NCBI GenBank assembly: GCA_027422505.1
Contig: JAPQWV010000002.1
Location: 25,150,501-25,214,500 of the forward strand
DNA from: Craterostigma plantagineum
Taxonomy: Eukaryota; Streptophyta; Magnoliopsida; Lamiales; Linderniaceae
DNA: 64,000 bases
Direction: 5' to 3'
Each line of letters starts with the position of its first letter. Within the stretch, counting starts at the first letter, position 1. A model generated the notes under the pieces. The model made no database searches and was not told where the DNA came from. It was given only the letters and a program-made list of their open reading frames with translations. The position numbers were made by a program, and so were the translations under genes. Below are positions 24,846 through 36,700 of this stretch, one piece after another.

Positions 24846-27800
24846 TCATTCCCTGAGACGAGCGCCGGCCTCTCGAATTCTCCGACCGTAAACTTTCGAA
24901 AGCTGTTCTATATTCGACGAACGAGCGACCGACGGGCCCGAAAATTGAATTTGCTTCTCCTCCCGCCCACGTCCATCCTTCAAAATAAAAAAATGATCTA
25001 CAAGTAAAACCTCAATAAACCTGCCACTGTTAATTTCATATTAATATGTGTTTCTTTGATGGCGGCATTTAAAAAAGGTTAGACTAAAAATTCAACTAGA
25101 TTTAAATTTTAAGAAAAAAAAAGTAACCTTATGTTCAATTTAGCAAATTACCATAATATTATAGTTGTAATATTTAAGAATTATTAATTTAATTTTTATT
25201 GGACCTAATATTTGTTAAAGAATTTTCGAAAAAATTATAATTTCATTATGTTATCGAATATGATGATTTTTTAGAAAGGCTGTTTAAAAATTGAAGGCTT
25301 CAACCTAAAATCAACTAAATTTTCCTAGCAGAACTTACCCTTTTAAAATCGGCATCCCGACCAGCGCCGATGAAAGTTTGCCCACGGTAAGATTCCGACA
25401 TGTGACCTATTCGACTGTGTTGCGTGGGGACCATCATGTTTTCCGAGCCCCCAGTAGAAGCGGCGAAATCTGAAGGCGTAGATGAATCTTTTCGGTTGCT
25501 AGCTACGTTTTGCGGCCCGGACGAAGACGATTTCCATGCGGACACTGGGACGAGCGACGCGCCCGACTTGTAGAACTTGTCTGGGGAATTGCTCGGCAGA
25601 CGGTCCCGAGGGAATCGCAGGGGAACAACGGGACAGTTGGATCCTACGGATTCTCGAACGCTGGGAACTTCCCGCCGCTTTTTCCGGGACATTTGGCTTT
25701 GCCTATTGCTCTGAAATGCGAAAGAAAAATCGATCGTAAAAATATCTACGAAGCTTCAACTTTTAGGTAGTAAGAAAAAAAGTACGGTGAGATTAAGAAT
25801 AGAGTGATCATTCGAGTGTCAGAACTCAGGGACCAAAGAGGCATTATGTACGAATCCTCACGACTATTTACTTAGGATGTGTTTGGTTCAAGGAATTTAA
25901 TGAGGAAAGGAAAAGGAAATGGAAAGGGAAAATCATTTTTTTGTTTGGTTGACTATAGAAATAGGTGAGGAAAAGAAAAGAATACTTAAGTTAGTTTTAA
26001 AGCAAAAAATATGGAAAATCATTTTCTTCACCAAACGATGAGGAAAATGAGGGAAAAGCTACAGAAATCAATTTCTCTCTACTTTTCTTTTCCTTGTCAC
26101 TTTCCACGATCCAAACACAGCGTTAAGAAAGTCACACGTCTAAGGTTAGATAATAAAGAAATCAGCCTAAGATGCGTTGGAAATGTAATATATAAACTTT
26201 TTTGAAAAAACATGATACAGTCTCTGCAAGCTTAAGCTTGGTGACGTAAACGTGCAGCATTATACGTATACCTGAATTGGCCTACACGACTTTGCATGAG
26301 GGTCCGGAGCGACGCGCAGTAGCTCTTTGGATCTTGCCGAGTGGTTTTGGTCGCGACGTTCCCCTGTCGATCCTTTCCTGACAGAAAAACGAGAAAACTT
26401 TTTAGGACTAAGAAAACGAGGAGACACTTCTTGCGGTTGCTAAGGCTGTCTAGAAAGGTAGATATCGAACGACTAGACAAACTATATACACATTTTTATA
26501 CCTGCTTGCTCTCTCTTCGGATAATTCAGCGTCCAACTCTTTGACCGGAAGGTATTTCGGCAAGCTCGACGGATCGCACGCGACCGGCGGCGTGGCGAAG
26601 AACTGCCCGACCACATTAGATTTTAAATTCCACAAAATATAAGCCAATATTTTAAAAAGTTTTTTTCCTATTTTCGAAATAGGTATGAAAGATCTTACGT
26701 CGTTCTCCAGGGCGCTCAGAGCAGTCCCGCGATCGAAAGGTTCGATCGAAAGAAGAACCTCCATAAACCTCAAAGCAACGTCAGGAAGATCCGCAAACTT
26801 CTCAGAGATTCTCCTTTCGTAAGGATTTTCGGGCTTAAAAAACGACGAAAAGGGCAGCAGAACTTTCTTCCAATAATCCTCGGACGGCGAACCACAGAGC
26901 TTGAATATCAGATTCACCTGCTCAAACTATACAAAACAAAAAGAATAAATACTACATTCAACAGCTATTATTAAAAAGACTCCGAAAAAAAAAAGCGCAC
27001 CTCCGTTCGCCCAGGCATGATAGGCAACCCAGTATAAAGCTCGCCCAAAATGCACCCAGCGCTCCACAAATCCACGCCGACCCCATACTGAGTGGCGCCG
27101 AGCAAAAGCTCGGGCGGCCTATACCAAAGAGTCACCACTCGGCTGGTCAGGCGAGCGCCTCGATGAGTACTGTAATAACTCGCAAGGCCGAAATCTGCAA
27201 TCTTTAAAACACCATCGTCGTTTATCAGTATGTTCGAACCCTTTATGTCTCTATGAAGAACTCCTTGCTTATGGCAGTAGTCGAGCCCACTCAATAACTG
27301 ATGCATGTAACACTTGATCTACGAAGAGACGAAGATCAAAAGGAGAAGAGGTTAATATAAATTTAGACAGCTTCATTAGCGTAAAATGGGTGAAAAAATT
27401 GAACGTACTTGAGGCTCGGTGAATTTGATTCCAGGCAGGGAAGATAGCCCAGTGAGGTCGTGTTCCATGTACTCGAAAACGAGGTACAAGTTGGAGGAAG
27501 TTCTAGAAGCAACTACGCCTTCGAGCTTGATTACGTTAGGGTGGTCGAGATTGCGGAGGATTAAAATCTCCCTCGCGGCGAACTTTACGCTCTTTGGGTC
27601 GGCGCTGTTGAAGCGCACCCTCTTTAAGGCGACTATTTTGTCATTCAGACGATCGCGGCCTTTGTATACTGTGCTGTAGGTTCCTTGCCCGATCTGAACA
27701 AAAAAATTATCTTTTTTTTACTATCATTGAACATCATAGTCAAGAAAACTATAGCACTTAAATGAAGGTGAAAATGAGATAAGAAAACTCAAGAAAGGTG

Positions 27801-28502
27801 CAGATATAGCGCCGAAGCAGCAATTTAAAAAAGAAAGTTAACGCAAACTAGCGGCGAATGACATAGTTTAAATAAGTGATTTCTAGCAGGGAATTTCACG
27901 CGGGAAAATACGAACTTCCTTGATTTTGTCATCTTTATTCGGTGCGTGGATTCCGTGACATTATTGGATAAACAGAAGGGGAAGAAAGCTCATCATAATT
28001 ATGTCTCCTAACTAACTAACTATCGGAAAGTCGTCCTCATGGTTGGCGAATCAAAACACAGAATGGAAGCATCTAAAGCACCAAACGAAAGGCGATCCAT
28101 ACGAAAGAAACAAAAGAAGTGTGGCAATTTGTCGACAAACGAACGAATACGAACAATAAATATATATACCTTTTCGAGTTTTTCAAAGGTATTGGCGCTC
28201 CTTGGAATCCAACCTCTAATGGCTTCCCCGGCCACGTTTACGAGCCAAGATGGCCAGCCAGCGGAGATTTGTTCCCATGCCTCGGGCTCGGAGACGGGCC
28301 GTCCAAGGCCCGGGAAATTATCGCGTTTGTTTCCATATATATCGCAGTAATCGGCCCTACCCTTTTTCGATTTTTTATCAGTCTGTGAACTTCTTCTATT
28401 ATCAATAATGCTCTGCTGCGGCTTGGCGAATTCTCTCTGATTTGGGTTATTGTAATAATTGTCTTCATATTCTGTGGAGGGTTTTCCACAAACCACTCCC
28501 AT
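24846..28502 (-). CDS. CDK-like Ser/Thr kinase of the At1g54610/IBS1 group with acylated N-terminus
   Basis: Exons: 28502-28170, 27693-27409, 27318-27001, 26926-26699, 26602-26502, 26377-26272, 25710-25339, 24953-24846; 1851 nt, 616 residues, all in phase. The start MGVVCGK gives Gly2 and Cys5, a myristoylation plus palmitoylation signal, so membrane location is likely. The kinase domain (about residues 110-400) has the Gly loop IGQGTYSTVY, catalytic Lys in IVALKRV, HRDIKGSNIL, DFG in IADFGLA and the CDK-like VVTLWYRPPELLLG. The helix C region reads FAAREI instead of PSTAIRE. A Ser/Arg-rich tail of about 200 residues ends in the FSGPS...RRIREAGARLRE block conserved in this plant family. The last exon is too short to stand out as an ORF but fits in frame. 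Confidence 0.92.
25875..26122. mobile_element. Tourist-like MITE in kinase intron 6
   Basis: 248 bp flanked by TTA (25872-25874 and 26123-26125). The ends share inverted GTGTTTGG (GGATGTGTTTGG at left, CCAAACACAGCG at right), as in PIF/Harbinger-derived Tourist MITEs. The interior is A/G rich without coding potential. Confidence 0.8.
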
Positions 28503-30778
28503 ATTTTCACCAAATGTGAACCTCAAATGTATGCTGAAATTATGAAAAAAATAAATAAAAATTGTTATTCACAGCTCAATAAACCCAAGCTCAATTTCAT
28601 CCATACATGTAAGCATTATGGGTAAGAAATGGAGAAAGTATATTCAGCAGTCTGAGATTGAGCAGCCCAGAGATGAAAACATACAATTTATCCACCATGC
28701 AAAGATAACAGCACTGAAAATAAATGATGTAGACCCCATAAACATGATCACAAGTGCCGATTAAAGAATCATTGTTGATCAATCGACATGGGTTTTTTTT
28801 GCTACGAAAAACAATATTGAAGCAAAACACGAAAAAATGCTTCAGGACTCTAATCGAAGCTGGAAAAATGGGACGCCTTCAGATCGTTTCAATGTGTCAA
28901 AACTCAGAGATGTATGAATGGAAAAAAACTTAAAAAGAAAATAGCTTAATGTTGCGCTGTCTGAATAGAGCGGCAGGCATATGTGCATGAACACCAGGTG
29001 TAATAATAACCAGGAGATAGGCGAAAGATGACGACGGCAAATTGAATTCAGTATGTGCAATTTTCTTTTAATCTTCCCAGAAACAAAAAATAATAATAAT
29101 AAGAAACGAGGTTTACGTTTCCTTTAGCTCATCAACTCAAAAAAGCTTTACCACAGTCAAAGACTAACCGATGTCGAAGATTCTTGTTTTGAACGCCCAG
29201 AAGCGAAAGAATACGTTTATTTTCTTTCTCAGTCAATGTAAAGATTTAATCTTTTTGTTGCTACCATAAGATTTACACAGAAAGAAGCGAAAAGATCATT
29301 GACAAGGATAGAGAGAAAAATATAATTTTATATTTACGTTATCTGTTTTTTTTTTTGTTCTTCGTATATTACAGTTACTCTTGAGTCTTGACTAGGATTC
29401 GGAGTAACCTATCAAGAGACATGCATGGACTTGATTTAACTCGGTGGTTTGTTGTTAACGCCGTTACATTTTTTTTTTTTTTTTGTATTTTCACACGATT
29501 TTTTGGACACGTGTCATCCACAAGCTTAAAACAAAACAGATAGTTTGATGATCTTATTAAACAAAATTTATTGTTTACTTAATCTAACCACATATTAAGT
29601 TGTTGGTATTATCATTAATTCTTCTTAAGGTGGTCAATTTCGCTTGGCCACGTTGACTATCAATATTTATTATGATTTGAAACAGTAACAAATTAAGAGT
29701 ATTTATCCCGCTGAAAGCTAGGAATAGCTGGCAATAAGGGTTCATAAAGTGCTAACATAGTCAAAGTGACAAAATGTGGGAATAAGATAAGAAAAAAAAG
29801 AAGAATCATTAATGATAACTTGGGTTGGTCAAAGATATTATAAGCTTGCTTGAAATATAAGTGCCTTTTGACGCGTGGGCTGGGCTCGAATTTCCTCACT
29901 TGATGGAAAAATAGTCTCATGGTCTCTTACCATACCAATATACTATGAATTGATTTTTTTCAGCACATTTAAGAAAAGCCAAACAAGAAATCTAACAGCA
30001 GAAATCGAACGAATTCCAAGGAAAAAGTGATATAATATGTAGCAGAAGAGGCACTCCACAGGTGTCTATCATGCATCATCACAACCTGAGAAATGAGTGC
30101 TCATCCATGAGTTCAATCAAACGGCTATGATCAAGTTGTCAATGTTTAAACAGACAAGAAAGACCGTACATATAAATTCATTCCTCTCTCACAGATCTTC
30201 GTTGCAAGCTGCTTCACTTATACGAAATATCAGTAAGACTAAGAGATTGACAAAAGTAACCGTTCAAGGACACGAACAGGACATAAAACTTCATGAAAGG
30301 GTATTGGAAATGCAAGAACTAATGTAGCAAACAAACATGAAAACCCAAGTTAAGTAAGAAGGATAGGCGAAATCTAGCACAGTCCATCTAAGTAACAAAA
30401 CGAGCGAAATGGGCCTTTCTCCAGCTGAACTGGAATTGCTTCGTTCAAGAAAGAAGGGAGACAATAGTAGAAGGTTTCATTATCTCCCAAATTTCCTCAC
30501 ACATCATCATTGGAAGCTGATTGAGCAAAAAAGAAAGTGTAGACAAGTCTCAGTCATGATTGTAGCATCAACTTTTGTTCTAATCTCAATGAGAGATGGA
30601 GATATATTTCTAAAGCAGCAAATACCATCACAAGTGAAATCTTGAACCAAGGCAAAGAATTGTGAACCAAGGCAAAACACACGTGATGATGCCTAGCCTA
30701 GAGATACGGAATGATAACTCCAGAAACTAACAGAATAGTTTCCAAACTCAAAATCCATTGTTGAATCATCAGAAACTA
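28503..30778. other. Long non-coding region upstream of the kinase gene
   Basis: Contains the kinase leader and promoter at its left and the 3' region of the NFD6-like gene at its right. T-runs occur at 29347-29359 and 29469-29484. Several short ORFs exist but none shows family resemblance or codon structure I would support. Confidence 0.4.
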
Positions 30779-31214
30779 TTAAACAATTACAAGGAAAAAG
30801 GATAAACTCCAACCTTGAACGAACGAACCAAAACCGCAGCTAGAAACAGTGAGCAGTGACGTCATCAAGGCGGAGGCGGTGGCCGTGTGGTACGGCTGCA
30901 TCGAGCTCAAGCAGGCACTCATCTCAACGGGGTTCCTTTCAAAATTTCCATTTTTACAACAATCGGAAAATGATTCGCATAAGACCTCCATCAGATTGGG
31001 CAGTATAAAAGCACAAACGCATTACATACATACAGAGACACAGAACAGAGAAGAGAAACAGATACCGAAGAATGCGGTGGACGATTGGTGTTCTAAGTGT
31101 ACGGCCAAACGGGGAAGAAAAGGGTTGGGTCTGAGCTGAGATCCGTCTATTAACGGCGCTACGAATTGTCGACGATCGAACGACGGACCTCACAGCTGCG
31201 GCGGCTGTTGCCAT
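30779..31214 (-). CDS. NFD6/NOXY2-like small organelle protein (2 exons)
   Basis: Exon 1 is 31214-31066 and exon 2 is 30935-30779; 306 nt, 101 residues. The N-terminus ([19 protein letters not shown]) is rich in Ala, Arg and Ser without acids, typical of mitochondrial or plastid import. The conserved block [20 protein letters not shown] followed by [11 protein letters not shown] is the hallmark of the NUCLEAR FUSION DEFECTIVE 6 family (Arabidopsis NFD6 is needed for polar nuclei fusion). The junction splits an Arg codon. Relatives are often alternatively spliced at the 3' end, so the last residues after SLLTVS are uncertain. Confidence 0.8.
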
Positions 31215-31350
31215 TTTTGCTCGTGCTTCAGTGACTGACGATCGAGCGACGGTGGTGTTGAGGAGGTTTTGGGGGAAATTCTATAAAACCTTGTAATTCC
31301 ATTTTTATCCAAATTAACGGTAATCTATAGAAAAATACTCAATTGTAAAA

Positions 31351-31755
31351 TTTTTTTACACATAACTATCCATGTCAGAAAATTTTATAGATAGGTACCC
31401 GATTAATTTTACCAGTTTCTTTAGTCATATCGTACCTTCTTGTGTGTATATTGCGTACTATAACACGTTTATATAGGGTACCTAAATATAGGATACGTCG
31501 TACCTATGGGCATGCCTGTGTGTTACATAGGGCGTACCTAAATATAACATACGTCGTACCATTTTCTGTTATATAGGGTACCCAAATGTGTTGAGATAGG
31601 GTACCCAAATGTGTTGTTTGGTGTACTTTCGGGGATCGGGTACCTATATGCAAAAACTTTATTTCTGTTAGGTACCTACATATAAAAAAATCCTAACTGG
31701 GTACTAAATTACAAGTTTTTTTTCCAAATAGGTAGTTATGTGTAAAAAACCCCCA
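31351..31755. mobile_element. Small palindromic element with GGTACC motifs
   Basis: The ends are inverted: TTTTTTTACACATAACTA at 31351 and TAGTTATGTGTAAAAAAC at 31735. Between them GGTACC/GGGTACC motifs recur every 30-60 bp. It resembles a non-autonomous DNA transposon but no target duplication was found. Confidence 0.55.
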
Positions 31756-31832
31756 AATTAATTCGTCTAAAATTTCACATTAATCTTTTTATTATTATTT
31801 CTATTATATAAAAAATGATTATATACAAACTA

Positions 31833-33033
31833 GGGGCAACTTCAATTAAATCTCCCTTCTTATTTTCTATCAACTAACTCCACATTCCATATTATTTATT
31901 AGCAAACTCCCTAAATCAAAACAATCTTACACATAACTCATCATGAACGATTTTTCCCCTCTATTAATTTCCACACCCTTACCCAAATTTGTAGTATCAA
32001 TATATGCATATTTGTAGTACTAATGTATAGATGTTCCTGGTACCATTCCGTGAGCCCATGGACGATTTTGCCCCTCTACTAATTTCCACCATGGACGATT
32101 TTGCCCCTCCACTAATTTCCACACCATTCTCTTTCCTTACCCAAACTTGCAATACCAATGATGTATGCTTGTAGTACGAAGTTATGGATATTCGTGGTAC
32201 CATTCCATGAGCTAGTGTAGTACCATACGTAGGTTGTACCATGTGCTTAACTATCGCAACTCAGACCCTAAATCGTAGTACCACTAACATATATTTGTAG
32301 TACCAATATATAAATGTTTGTGGTACCTTATGCTAGTAAGGTACCATGAGTAGGTTACTTGTAGTACCAATATCTATGGTAACAGTCACGGACCAAAATA
32401 ATACAGATGGCGTCGAAAAATTCCTTACCCAAACTTGACGTACCAATATACGTTTGTAATACCAATGTATATATGTTCGTTGTACCATACCGTGAGCTAG
32501 TGTAGTACCATACGTAGGCTGCGTGTGGTAAACACATGGTACGAAAAAGATACCACAAGTAACCCATGTATGGTACCTCCAAGTCACGTTATGGTACCAC
32601 GAACATCTATACATTGGTACTATAATCATACGTATATTGGTACTTCAAGTTTGGGTAAGGAATTTTTCTACATCTGAATTATTTTTGGTCCGTGACTGTT
32701 ACCATAGATATTAGTACTACAACTAACCTCCGCATGATACCATACTAGCTTACGATGTGGTACCATGAAAATCTGTATATTGGTACTACGTATATATGTA
32801 TATTGGTACTACAATTTAGGGTACGAGTTGCGATAGTTAAGCACATTGTACGGAAAAGATACTACAAGAAACCTACATATGGTACTACACTAGCTCACGG
32901 AATGGTACCACGAACATCCATACATTCGTACTAAAACATACGTATATGGGTACTGCAAGTTTGGGTAAGGAAAGAGGAGGGTGGAAATTAGTAGAGGGGC
33001 AAAATCGTCCATGGGTCACGGAATGGTACCACG

Positions 33034-33073
<40 letters not shown>

Positions 33074-33314
33074 TATTACGAACATACGTATATTGGTACT
33101 ACAATTGTCTGTGGGTGTTGACAGGTTTTTTTTGGTAATATTGTAATCTTATAAGGCTAAAATGTCCATTATGGAGGTATTAGGTAGTTATGTGATTTAA
33201 AAGTTTGAAATGAGGAGTTTAATGATAAATGAATTGGAAGGGGGGAGTTAGTTGATTAATAGTTTAGGAGTAGTGATTTATATGTAGATTCACCTACAAA
33301 TTACAAATTGCTCC
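31833..33314. mobile_element. Large palindromic (foldback-like) element rich in GGTACCA
   Basis: The left half is mirrored by the right half around about 32550. Mirror pairs include CTTACCCAAACTTG (32143 and 32425) against CAAGTTTGGGTAAG (32648 and 32958), GGACGATTTTGCCCCTCTAC (32051) against its complement near 32990, and ATCAACTAACTCC (31870) against its complement near 33245. The terminal GGGGCAACTT and TTGCTCC also pair imperfectly. No coding capacity. A (TA)n run lies at 33037-33070. Confidence 0.75.
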
Positions 33315-33744
33315 ATATTTATGAAAAAGTCACTTAATAACCGGAAACTAATTAATTCTAATAAAAGCCAACTCATTTTTACTACGGGGCAATTTTCGTT
33401 CAGGCCATGTCAGAAAAAGTTAGTTTTAAGAACCAGATTTGTTCAGTAACACTTTATTGTTCTGTATTAACACTTCATTGTTCTGAAATAACACTTCATT
33501 GTTGTAAAATAACACAAAACGATAATCTAACAGTTCATTTTTAGAAATAGTCTTAATCCTATTTTAAAATATTTTTGGGGCTGAAACTTAGTATACCCTT
33601 TTACTAATCATGGCAATACGAATACAATATATTCAAGAATTCGAATAGCAAAAAACTATCAGAAAATAAAACCATTTCTTCATCAAGATATTTACCGAAA
33701 TCACAGGTCAATCACAAAACATCATTTATTCAAGAAATGAAAAG
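33315..33744. other. Non-coding stretch downstream of the FLOE-like gene
   Basis: AT-rich; a short repeat AACACTTCATTGTTCTG-type occurs three to four times at 33450-33510. It must include the 3' untranslated region of the minus-strand gene ending at 33745. Nothing else seen. Confidence 0.4.
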
Positions 33745-36700
33745 CTAATATCCTTTTATTTGAGAACCACCACCACCACCACTTAGTCCATTCAACCTAT
33801 CCAAGACATGATTAAAGTCAACGGTTTGACCGCTCTCCTCGAGCCTCTGAATCACCCCAACAACATGTTCAGGTCTATATCCCATGTCCATCATCTTCTC
33901 AATCAAATCACCATAAGGATGGCCACGAAACGATTGAGGAGGAACTGCCATTCTTTCATGGATATTAGTAGTAGTGGGAAGATAAGCATTTTGCTGGAAA
34001 TTAGAATGACGACGATGATACATTCCCCCTCCTTCGCTATCATATACCATGTAACCACTTCCCGGCGGAGGAGGAGCTTGATGGGGCCCACCACCAGTCG
34101 CATATCCATGTCCACTTTCATATTCTGTGTAGAGCTATATCCGTAAGGTATTGCCTGAGATGATCCTGCAAAAGAAGCTTGCATTGCCATGCTGTGCGAA
34201 GTAGGAGCCACCATTTCTTGACCAGCCTGGCTTGCATGGCTCGGAATGTAAGAAGAATAAGCCATTTGAGGAGGATGTGATGGTTGAAGTGGCATCTGCT
34301 GCTTTTTTTGAGGCCATTGCTGCTGATTTACTTGAGAGTGGGCCGGCGGTGGAGGTAAGTATTGGGGCTGAGATGGGGCGTTGATGTTTGGGATTTGTGG
34401 TGGAGGCGTATAAAGTGATTGCTGTTGTAATTCTGAAGGCATACTCTGTGGTGGCATAGATGAAGGAGGAGGTGGTGGCATTTGAGGGTGTTGGTGCTCG
34501 GCTTGTAATGAGGGTTGTGGAGCGATTTGGTGGGGCAGTGCTAGTGCTAACTGATTTTCGGGAATTTTTGAAGGAGTCTCATTCTTTCGAGGCATTGAAA
34601 TTTTTTCCTCATTCTTTTGGGTGGTGGTACCAACATCAGAGTATTGGTTTTGGGAGAGGTGAAGCTTGGTTAGTTCTTTCTGAGTGCCGGCGAGTTCTTG
34701 TTTGTCCTTCAGGATTTGAACAGACCTGCGAACCTGAAATTTAGGAGGAGACAAGTCGGTTCCACTTTCCAACTTTCAGGCAAGCAAATAGAACAGAACT
34801 TTGATTACAACGATATAGATCAGAATAAGGATTGATGCAGGTCGACAATATAATAGATCATCGATGTAAGTGCTAACCAACAACAAATTCACTTCATTGG
34901 AAAAGCAGTCTAACTTGAACGTGGAAATACTTTTGTTTCCATAAAATATAATGGATGAATGTTGAAATGCAGATAGTAGATAACCTCTTGCACGTGCTTT
35001 TCAAGAGACTCGAGCCTCGAATCCGACTCCTCACGGTCGCGAGCTAAGTCAGGACGCATTTCTCCAATGGATTTGTCAAGATTGTAACAGTACAATTCCA
35101 ATTGCGACATTCGCGAACTTATTCCCTCGAGAAAACGCATGATATTATCCGTGTTCTTCTTCATCGTATTTTCAACGGTAGAGATAACTTCGCGATGATA
35201 AGAAGATTCTTCAGGTGGACTGTAAGTGGCAGATGGATACACAGATGACCTTGCCATTCTGCTTTTTAAGTAAATAGCCATTGAGCTGATCATCTTTTAA
35301 AAAATAGCACCCAAAATCGGACTTTACCTTTCTACCCTTACTAACTCTGCTCTAAAGACTATTTTACCCTTATTTAAAGTCAATCAACAACCTCAACAAC
35401 ACTTAACGATGAAATTAATTAAAGGGTTTACATGTTACACTGTAGCGAATATGAAACATCAGACCCGTTATAGAAGAGTGGGGTAAAAGTAAAAGAAACA
35501 ACCACTTTCACTTCCAGTAAAAAAAGCAAGCGTGTCTCCCGCCCCTGCACTGCAAATCGTCTCCACTTTCACTTCCAGTAAAAGAACAAGCGTGTGCTCT
35601 CCCGCCCCTGCACTGCAAATCGCCGTCTTCTCTGCAAATCGACTCATTCGACAATGGCATTCAACGCGAACGTGGAGGTATGTGTTCTACTCTTCGTCTT
35701 CTTCAATTTAACGCGAGAGAGGATCTGGGAACGACCCATCGAACCCTAATTTGGTGCGGACCCGTGCTTGCAAGCATAGGACAGAGCTTGGTAGCATTGG
35801 ACTCGCGCTTGCAAGCATAGGACCTGTGCTTGCAAGCATAGGACCCGTGCTTGCAAGCATAGGACATGGGTCACGCGCGCGCAAGTTCGGGGGACCCGCG
35901 CGTTATAATTAGGGGACCCGCGCGCTATGCCCAGGGGACCCGCGCTTATACGCACGGTTCCCCTGGTTAAATGCTCGGGTCCTCTTACCTTAACGGGCGG
36001 GTCCTGTGCCACTGCGCGTGCGCAAGCGGGGGGACCCGCGCGTTATAAGCAGGTGACCCGCGTGCTATGCCCAGGAGACCCGCGCTTATACGCAGGGGAC
36101 CCGCGCTTATACGCACGGTTCCCCTGCTTAAACGCTCGGGTCCTCTTACCTTAACGGGCGGGTCCTGTGCCACTGCGCGTGCGCAAGTTCGGGGGACCCG
36201 CGCGTTATAAGCAAGGGACCCGCGCGCTATGACCAGGGGACCCGCGCTTATACGCAGGGGACCCTTGCTGGGACCGCGCCGATGCGCAGGGGTCTCATGC
36301 GCGTCCGTGCTTGAATCTCAGCATATGCGATGCGGTCCCCTGCGCATCTATGCATAAGGGTTTTCTGTTTTAATTATTTCATACCACGTAATTTAGCTAA
36401 AATGTGTTCTACGCATAAATTAGGTTGTGATGCAGAAGCAGTTCGACACAGTGGACGAAGTTCCCCGTTTGAGTGTAAAAATGAGCTCGTTATACGCGGA
36501 TGCCAGTGAGCTGATAAGACAATGTCTGAACCACCACGAGTGGGAGATTTTTAGGAACGAGAGTCCGTTCGGCCGCCTTGTTATGGCTGAGCCTGATTTT
36601 AACATCTCGGGCCAGTTGCTGTGGTACCTCATCCAGAACCAGACGATGCTGCACAACGGGAAGAGCTGTGGATGATTTTTGGCGGAAAACCACTCCGATT

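Noticed and set aside
31821..33330. Target-site duplication for the 1.5-kb palindrome
   Set aside because: Flanks ACAAACTA and ATATTTAT do not match; ends are too uncertain to claim one.
35746..36173. ORFs in the GC-rich minisatellite on both strands
   Set aside because: Repeat-driven frames (RVLCLQA-type repeats) within an intron; no gene signals.
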